Shown: in pieces, positions 1 through 5,378 of the stretch
Position numbering within the stretch: the stretch's first letter is position 1
How the letters are laid out: each line of letters begins with the position of its first letter
Assembly: GCA_001701075.1 (NCBI GenBank)
Contig: DAAK01000213.1
Span: 1 to 10,391 of the forward strand
Length of the DNA: 10,391 nucleotides
Origin: Bacteroidales bacterium GP3
GTDB lineage: Bacteria; Bacteroidota; Bacteroidia; Bacteroidales; Muribaculaceae
Direction: 5' to 3'
Program-made: the position numbers and the translations under genes
The notes under the pieces: generated by a model
Seen by the model: only the letters and a program-made list of their open reading frames with translations
Database searches by the model: none
Told to the model about the DNA's origin: nothing

Positions 1-509
1 TTGTAAAGTTCGTGGCTGTTGATCTTTTCCCAGCGGTGAGTTCCCCACCAGCCTGAAAGGCGAGTACATTTATTAGTGACGCAAGTGGTCAGGTAGCCAT
101 CTGGTTCCTGAGCTGCAGCAATAAGATTGATCACGCTGTCGAGATATGCGTCGAGTTTTGGATCGTATTCCACAGCGAGGGAATAGGATGCACCTTCGAT
201 AATCTTGTAGGGGTCAGTGTCGTCGAAAGAGAAATCTCCACGGTGCTCGCCCTTCTTGAGTCCGCCGGCAATGGCAAAATTGTCGAAACGTCCGTTTTTC
301 TCACATTCCTTGAATGCTGATGGGATGGAAACTTTTCGATTGGTCTCGATACGAGGGGCCCAGAAGTTGTCGGAAATATGCACTTGTGTAAATGCTACCT
401 CCTTTACTGGGGCATCCGGAGCCTCGTAGGTTTCGGAACCGGAACATGCTGCGAGCATACCCAAGATTCCGAAGCAGGGAATCATAAAAATCGGGAAGTT
501 GAGTCTCAT
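1..509 (-). CDS. GH127-type beta-L-arabinofuranosidase lipoprotein, N-terminal part (cut by window edge)
   Basis: The reading frame starts at the ATG complementary to 507-509 and stays open for 169 codons to the left edge. The start gives a lipoprotein signal: a hydrophobic stretch followed by the lipobox L19-A20-A21-C22, so the mature protein should be lipid-anchored at Cys22. From residue 35 on it aligns without large gaps to the N-terminal 167 residues of the complete GH127 protein encoded at 5379-7787. Shared blocks include SFDDTD (residues 94-99), IEGASY (104-109) and AAAQEPDGYL (131-140), so it belongs to the PF07944 (former DUF1680) family. Known members remove beta-L-arabinofuranose with a zinc-bound cysteine nucleophile. 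The catalytic Glu and Cys residues lie beyond the edge and cannot be checked. Family assignment is firm; activity is inferred. It is divergent from the GH97-GH43-GH127 operon and shares its control region. Confidence 0.9.
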   Translation of the reverse strand, partial: MRLNFPIFMIPCFGILGMLAACSGSETYEAPDAPVKEVAFTQVHISDNFWAPRIETNRKVSIPSAFKECEKNGRFDNFAIAGGLKKGEHRGDFSFDDTDPYKIIEGASYSLAVEYDPKLDAYLDSVINLIAAAQEPDGYLTTCVTNKCTRLSGWWGTHRWEKINSHELY

Positions 510-559
510 GTTGTTAGGGCTATTTATTAAAATTTGTATTTTTTTTGATTACTATGGCG

Positions 560-589
560 CAAAGTTAACAAACCTTAATGATATTGCAA
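560..589 (-). promoter_or_regulatory. Bacteroides-type promoter for the leftward GH127 lipoprotein gene
   Basis: Read on the minus strand, TTG (589-587) is followed after exactly 19 nt by TAACTTTG (567-560). This matches the Bacteroidota housekeeping-sigma pattern of a -33 TTTG-like box and a -7 TAnnTTTG box. The -7 box ends 50 nt before the start codon at 509, leaving a short untranslated leader. The match is by eye; no transcription start is known. Confidence 0.75.
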
Positions 590-593
590 TAGC

Positions 594-626
594 ACAAACG
601 TCCAATTATGGCTTAAAATCGTCCAA
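594..626 (-). promoter_or_regulatory. Tandem operator pair before the leftward promoter (two 12-nt direct repeats, 21 nt apart)
   Basis: On the minus strand the outer copy (626-615) reads TTGGACGATTTT and the inner copy (605-594) reads TTGGACGTTTGT; they begin 21 nt apart. The promoter-proximal copy ends 4 nt before the -33 TTG. The pair mirrors the one at 648-680. Direct repeats two helical turns apart, next to the -33 box, are what an activator with an AraC-type DNA-binding domain would use. The binding protein is not in the window, so its identity is inferred. Confidence 0.6.
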
Positions 627-647
627 ACGGACATAAAATAATACAGA

Positions 648-680
648 TTAGACGTAATTTACACAAGTTTGTACGATTTT
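648..680 (+). promoter_or_regulatory. Tandem operator pair before the rightward operon promoter (two 12-nt direct repeats, 21 nt apart)
   Basis: The plus-strand copies are TTAGACGTAATT (648-659) and TTGTACGATTTT (669-680), again 21 nt apart. Similarity continues just past the 12-mer (TACA follows both copies). The second copy ends 4 nt before the -33 TTG at 685. Together with the minus-strand pair at 594-626 the four copies give a consensus near TTGGACGWWTTT. This is probably the binding site of the activator that controls the GH97-GH43-GH127 operon; no regulator gene is visible here. Confidence 0.6.
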
Positions 681-684
681 TACA

Positions 685-714
685 TTGCCGTATAAGCACT
701 TTGTTATATCTTTG
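685..714 (+). promoter_or_regulatory. Bacteroides-type promoter of the GH97-GH43-GH127 operon
   Basis: TTG at 685-687 is followed after exactly 19 nt by TATCTTTG at 707-714, a full match to the Bacteroidota -33/-7 pattern. Transcription would start at about 720 and give a leader of about 60 nt before the GH97 start codon. The leader is A/T-rich and has no obvious Shine-Dalgarno sequence, which is normal for this phylum. Confidence 0.8.
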
Positions 715-779
715 CATTGTAAACAAAATTTACACCTAAATATAGACTTTTTAACTAACCCAGAAGTGAAATAACCACC

Positions 780-2759
780 ATGAAAACTTTCGTACCTGTC
801 ATCACAGTTCTTTCCGTTTTCATCTCCGCGGGGACATTCGGTGCCTTTGCCAAAATTGTTGAAGGCACATCTCCCTCAGGGAAAATCAATCTCAAAATTG
901 AAGACACAAATGGGCTCCAGATGTCCCTTAATCATGAGGGGAAGCAGCTGTTGTTGCCTTCAGACATTGCGCTCGCAGCCGAAGGCGCTAATTCAAAAAT
1001 CAAGATTAAGAAGGCCTCTTACAAAAAAGGCAGGAAAGAGCATGTCGAAGCTCCCTTCCAGCACACTCCATCGTTTGATACGGAATGGAACGAGATGCAG
1101 TTGAAGCTCTCAGATGGGAAAGACCTTACTTTCAGACTCTATGATGACGGAATCGCCTACAGGTTCGCCACAAATGGCAAGGCCGACCAAGTGATCGTGT
1201 CTGAAACAGCTGATTATCGTCTTGCTGGCGACCCCATACTGTATTTGGCACATTCCACCAATGAGAAGAACCCGGAAGCCATGGCATTTCAGAATTTCTA
1301 TTCTGTGACTCCTGCTTCATCAGCTTCTCCTCTGCTCGCTTTCCTCCCTATTGTGGCCGATTATGGCGATGGACTCAAGATGTCGTTGATGGAGAGTGAT
1401 GTCGAAGGATATCCCGGTATGTTTGTATCGGCTGACTCTGTTTCTAACACAATCTCCGCACATTTTGCCGCTTATCCGGCAAAGACTGATTATTATCCAT
1501 GGCGTAAGCAAGAATATGTCACTGAAAAGGAATCTTTTATTGCCAAGACTCCTGGTCAGAAGTCGTTCCCCTGGAGAATATTGGCTATCACTACCGACGA
1601 CCGTCAGATGCCGGTCAATAACTTGGTATATGCACTTGCTTCTCCTTCGCGTGTGAGTGACATATCTTGGGTAAAACCTGGAAAATCCGCTTGGGAATGG
1701 TGGAACGACTGGGGCCTGCGTGGGGTGGACTTCGAGGCCGGCATTAACAATGATACATATAAGTATTTCATTGATTTCGCTTCCCAGAACGGAATTGAAT
1801 ATGTGATTCTCGACGAAGGATGGTATGAGCCTAAGAGTGGCGATATGCTGACAACAATACCAGAAATCGACCTTCCGATGCTTATAGACTATGCAAATAA
1901 GAAAGGTGTTGGACTATGGCTTTGGACTGTCTTCAATGTGCTTGACGATCAGCTTGAGGAGGCTTGCAAGAAGTATGCAGATATGGGTATAAAGGGTTTC
2001 AAGGTGGATTTCCTTGACCGCAACGACCAGACCGCTGCTGAAATGACCTACCGTATTGCCGATGCGACGGCAAAACATGGGCTTATGCTCGACCTCCATG
2101 GATTCTATACTCCGACTGGCTTTAACAGGACTTATCCGAACATTGTGAATTATGAAAGTGTATTCGGTATGGAGGAAATGAAATGGAGCGATCCTTCGGT
2201 GGATATGCCAAAGTATGATGTGACTTTCCCCTTTATCCGCATGATGGCCGGTCCGGTTGATTTCACTCCGGGCGCCATGATGAACGCGCAGAGGAGTGAT
2301 TGGAAAGCTCTCTATTCCTCTCCGATGAGCCAGGGCACACGCTGCCACCAAATAGCCAATTACATTGTGCAGGACTCTCCTTTCACGATGCTTGCAGATG
2401 CTCCGACTAATTATATCGAAAATCAGGAAACTACCGATTTCATCGTAAAAATTCCTACTGTTTTCGAGTCTACGCGCATCCTTGATGGAAAGATGGGTGA
2501 GTATATAGTGACTTTGCGTGAGGCTCCCGATGCTTGGTATATAGCCGGACAGACAGATTGGAATCCACGTGACTATACTCTCGACTTCAGCTTCCTTCCT
2601 GCAGGCAAGGGATATGATGTCACTCTCTTCCGCGATGGAAAGAATGCTGCTAAGCAAGGACGCGACTATTCAGTTGAGAATTTTGCTGCATATCCGGAGA
2701 CCAAAAAGCAAATCCATCTTGCTCCGGGCGGCGGTTTTGCTCTCCGCATTTCAAAATAA
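780..2759 (+). CDS. Exported GH97 glycoside hydrolase, retaining subgroup (alpha-galactosidase or beta-L-arabinopyranosidase)
   Basis: This 659-residue protein has a signal peptide with a likely cut after A22-F23-A24, so it should be periplasmic. Its layout is that of GH97: an N-terminal beta-sandwich (about 25-295), a (beta/alpha)8 barrel (about 300-560) with WEWWNDWG at 305-312, and a C-terminal beta domain. Asp410 in KVDFLDRNDQ sits where retaining GH97 enzymes carry their nucleophile. Glu459 and Glu465, six residues apart in NYESVFGMEEMKW, fit the calcium ligand and the acid/base. In the inverting SusB-type alpha-glucosidases the barrel has a catalytic Glu after His in an AHE motif; here that position is Gly441 in DLHG. 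Retaining members include alpha-galactosidases and Bacteroides thetaiotaomicron enzymes that also act on beta-L-arabinopyranosides. The GH127 neighbours favour an arabinose role, but that is inference. It is the first gene of the operon; the next begins 14 nt after its stop. Confidence 0.93.
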   Translation: MKTFVPVITVLSVFISAGTFGAFAKIVEGTSPSGKINLKIEDTNGLQMSLNHEGKQLLLPSDIALAAEGANSKIKIKKASYKKGRKEHVEAPFQHTPSFDTEWNEMQLKLSDGKDLTFRLYDDGIAYRFATNGKADQVIVSETADYRLAGDPILYLAHSTNEKNPEAMAFQNFYSVTPASSASPLLAFLPIVADYGDGLKMSLMESDVEGYPGMFVSADSVSNTISAHFAAYPAKTDYYPWRKQEYVTEKESFIAKTPGQKSFPWRILAITTDDRQMPVNNLVYALASPSRVSDISWVKPGKSAWEWWNDWGLRGVDFEAGINNDTYKYFIDFASQNGIEYVILDEGWYEPKSGDMLTTIPEIDLPMLIDYANKKGVGLWLWTVFNVLDDQLEEACKKYADMGIKGFKVDFLDRNDQTAAEMTYRIADATAKHGLMLDLHGFYTPTGFNRTYPNIVNYESVFGMEEMKWSDPSVDMPKYDVTFPFIRMMAGPVDFTPGAMMNAQRSDWKALYSSPMSQGTRCHQIANYIVQDSPFTMLADAPTNYIENQETTDFIVKIPTVFESTRILDGKMGEYIVTLREAPDAWYIAGQTDWNPRDYTLDFSFLPAGKGYDVTLFRDGKNAAKQGRDYSVENFAAYPETKKQIHLAPGGGFALRISK

Positions 2760-2773
2760 AACCATATCCTATA

Positions 2774-5266
2774 ATGAAACTTAACAAATTATTGCTTTCG
2801 CTGCTAATTGCAGGCACTGCTATACCTGCATCGTCAGCTCCTAAGGAGGCGACATATGATTCTCCCGGAATCTTCAACCCGATGATACCAGGCTACTTTG
2901 CCGATCCGACAATAAAGAAATTCGGCGACACTTACTATGTGTATGCCACTACCGACGGCAGCGGCGCCGGTTTCGGCCCGGCACAGCTATGGCAAAGCAA
3001 GGATCTCGTGAACTGGACTCTCATGCCGATGAATTGGCCCGATTCGCATTGGATTTGGGCGCCAGACGTGATGCACAATGCCAACGACGGCAAATATTAC
3101 TATGTTTATTGCCAGCCTTGCCAGATACATGTCGGAGTGGGAGAGACCCCACGCGGACCTTGGCAAAATATTCTTGGAGAAAGCGAGGCCGTGCTTGTCC
3201 CTGACCGTTTTGTGACAAATGCCATTACCCTCGACGGACAGACTTTCGTGGATGACGATGACTCCATATATATGTATTGGGGCACCTGGGGAATCTACGA
3301 TGGATTCGGATGTGGAGCAGGAAAACTGACTCCTGACATGAAGGGATTTACTGAAACCCGGCTTATACCAAATACAGAAGTGACCGACTTCTTCGAGGCT
3401 CCTTTTGTGATGAAGAAAGACGGGAAATATTACTTCATGTATTCCTCCGGATCTTGTCATGATCACACCTATCGGGTGCAATATGCTACAGCTGACAGTC
3501 CTCTCGGTCCATACAAATATGAAGGATGTATTCTTGAGACAAATGAGGATGGTACGGTGCATGGTCCCGGTCATCATAGTATACTTCAGGATGGTAAAGA
3601 CTATTATATAGTTTATCACCGCCATGACAATCCTCATTCTAATCGAGGATTCCATCGTCAGGTCTGCATTGACAAGATGGAATTTGACAAGAATGGTAAA
3701 ATTCTTCCGATTAAACCGACACATTCCGGTATCGGATATCTCGCGGCGCCGACAGTCTCAAAGAAGAATCTTGCCTTTGGAAAGAAGGTGAAGGCTTCTT
3801 CAAGCTACGATGATAATTTCAAACCTGAATATGCTGTCGACGACAACAACGGCACCCTATGGCGTCCGGCTGGAATGGGACAGGAATGGATTGAGATCGA
3901 CCTCGGCAAGCCAGAAAATATAAAGACCATCATGACACAATGGGAATATGGCACACAGTTCTATCAGTACCTTATCGAGACCTCGCTTGATGGCCAGACT
4001 TGGGATATCTTTGCCGACAAACGCTCTAACAGGCTCGCTGGATCCCCGATGGTGGATTTCGGCGATAAGAAAGCACGGTTTGTCAGGATTACAAATACCG
4101 GAGGTGAGAAAGTCGGATTCAACGGTGCTCTCTTTAACGTGAAGGTATTTGATACTTTTGAGACAGCTTTACCTCAGCAGTGGGTAGGACTGACTGGCGC
4201 TGATTGGAATGGACGTGAATGGGTCAACAATCAGGGTCAATTAGGAGGAGATTTCATTCTGACCAAAGGATTTGCTTCTTCAAAACGAATTGACGGACGC
4301 GAAGCACTCGTGCTGGCTCCAGGCACGGAACTTGTATTAAAATCTCCGGTTTTATCAGAGAAAATGGCTCATACGGCATCAGCGCTGAAGCACTCTGACG
4401 GGAAATGGCAGCCGATAGATCTTGATGCAGCGCTTTCTGACGGAGCTATGAAGATTGCTGCTCCCGCTGGCGAATCGCTTGTCTTGGCCGACGTCAGACT
4501 CTACAATTGGGAGCTGACCGATGCTGAGAAGAAGTTTGATGCAGTTAATCCGATTCGTCGCAATGCCGTGGCCGACCGCGAAAGCAAGGGTGTACTCATA
4601 GATATTGATGCATCGGCTTTCAATGTTGGAGATACTATCGGTTATATTCCTAACAAAGGTATAGGGGGATACTTCGAAGCTATTGAAAAACCCGCATTAA
4701 TCGAAGAAATTAAGGGTAAGAAAGGTTTTAAATTTGATGGAGAGACCTTCTTCCGCTCTTCCTTCCCACTTCCTGCTACTCTCCGTGACAATACCCCATA
4801 TACTCTCGAAGCTGTAATTCTGAACCCTCAGATGGATCTCAACGAATGTTACGCCGACTTCACTTCTTCTCACGATGAAATGGAGAAAATCATGGGAGTA
4901 AACGGCACGGAGCCACGCTGCGGAGTGATGAACCATTACGGATGGTATGAGGATGCTGGTTGGCAGGATCTCTTTAATGTAACTCAGGATTTCGTCAGCG
5001 GCACTAACCGCGACCGTCCCGACCCGAAACTGATTGAGGCGGAAGCCCGCAGGCATGAAGGCGAATGGCAGCATATATATGTATGCTTCGACGGACGCAT
5101 CGAGAAGGTATATATCAATGGCCAGTTAATCAGCGAAAAAGATATCCAGCTTCTTGTCAAGCCTGTGCAATACGTTACTCTTGGCCGGAATGCGGAGAAT
5201 GAATGGCCATTTACCGGCTATATCCACTCACTGCGTCTCTCAGACGAGTGCATCCCACTCAAATAA
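2774..5266 (+). CDS. Exported multidomain GH43 hydrolase with F5/8 type C and LamG-like domains
   Basis: This 830-residue protein has a signal peptide (hydrophobic residues 6-17, cut near 19-22). The five-bladed GH43 domain spans about 33-325. Asp44 in GYFADPTI fits the general base, Asp154 in TLDGQTF the pKa-setting Asp, and Glu208 in FFEAPF the general acid, so the catalytic triad is intact. HGPGHHS (263-269) and the following YHRH carry the conserved His region of the active-site centre. Residues about 330-461 form an F5/8 type C (discoidin, CBM32-like) domain. Residues about 607-828 look like a LamG/concanavalin-like sandwich ending in VYINGQLI and GYIHSLRLS. The segment between them (about 462-605) is unassigned. 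GH43 covers arabinofuranosidases, xylosidases, arabinanases and galactosidases; an alpha-L-arabinofuranosidase fits the neighbours best but is not proven. The 14-nt gap to GH97 indicates co-transcription. Confidence 0.92.
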   Translation: MKLNKLLLSLLIAGTAIPASSAPKEATYDSPGIFNPMIPGYFADPTIKKFGDTYYVYATTDGSGAGFGPAQLWQSKDLVNWTLMPMNWPDSHWIWAPDVMHNANDGKYYYVYCQPCQIHVGVGETPRGPWQNILGESEAVLVPDRFVTNAITLDGQTFVDDDDSIYMYWGTWGIYDGFGCGAGKLTPDMKGFTETRLIPNTEVTDFFEAPFVMKKDGKYYFMYSSGSCHDHTYRVQYATADSPLGPYKYEGCILETNEDGTVHGPGHHSILQDGKDYYIVYHRHDNPHSNRGFHRQVCIDKMEFDKNGKILPIKPTHSGIGYLAAPTVSKKNLAFGKKVKASSSYDDNFKPEYAVDDNNGTLWRPAGMGQEWIEIDLGKPENIKTIMTQWEYGTQFYQYLIETSLDGQTWDIFADKRSNRLAGSPMVDFGDKKARFVRITNTGGEKVGFNGALFNVKVFDTFETALPQQWVGLTGADWNGREWVNNQGQLGGDFILTKGFASSKRIDGREALVLAPGTELVLKSPVLSEKMAHTASALKHSDGKWQPIDLDAALSDGAMKIAAPAGESLVLADVRLYNWELTDAEKKFDAVNPIRRNAVADRESKGVLIDIDASAFNVGDTIGYIPNKGIGGYFEAIEKPALIEEIKGKKGFKFDGETFFRSSFPLPATLRDNTPYTLEAVILNPQMDLNECYADFTSSHDEMEKIMGVNGTEPRCGVMNHYGWYEDAGWQDLFNVTQDFVSGTNRDRPDPKLIEAEARRHEGEWQHIYVCFDGRIEKVYINGQLISEKDIQLLVKPVQYVTLGRNAENEWPFTGYIHSLRLSDECIPLK

Positions 5267-5270
5267 TTGA

Positions 5271-5298
5271 GAATTTTGAATTTAGAATTTAGAATAAA
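5271..5298. repeat. Four tandem 7-nt units (GAATTTA-like) in the GH43-GH127 spacer
   Basis: Starting just after the GH43 stop, the units GAATTTT, GAATTTA, GAATTTA and GAATAAA follow each other without gaps. The array is A/T-rich and noncoding. I see no promoter match in it. Confidence 0.7.
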
Positions 5299-5304
5299 GT
5301 CAAT

Positions 5305-5340
5305 GTCCTTAATGACTTTAAAGACCTTAAGGACTTTAAA
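5305..5340. repeat. Four tandem 9-nt units (GACTTTAAA-like) in the GH43-GH127 spacer
   Basis: The units are GTCCTTAAT, GACTTTAAA, GACCTTAAG and GACTTTAAA. Two perfect 8-nt palindromes, CTTTAAAG (5316-5323) and CCTTAAGG (5325-5332), arise inside the array. The rest of the 112-nt spacer (5267-5378) shows no clear promoter, so GH127 is probably transcribed from the upstream operon promoter through this array. Confidence 0.7.
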
Positions 5341-5378
5341 TCCCCTTTCTGAAAACAACTTTAACAACACAATAACAC

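Noticed and set aside
621..632. Inverted repeat GTCC-AAAC-GGAC as a possible palindromic operator
   Set aside because: The arms are only 4 bp, it is off the symmetry centre at 637, and it has no counterpart on the other side; the direct-repeat pairs explain the region better.
1914..2657. Long minus-strand open frame (247 codons) opposite GH97
   Set aside because: It lies wholly antisense to a GH97 gene with intact catalytic motifs, has no promoter or recognisable domain, and is explained by codon use of the real gene.
2987..3724. Long minus-strand open frame (245 codons) opposite the GH43 domain
   Set aside because: Antisense to the conserved GH43 catalytic domain; its translation has no recognisable motif and an odd Ile/His-rich composition.
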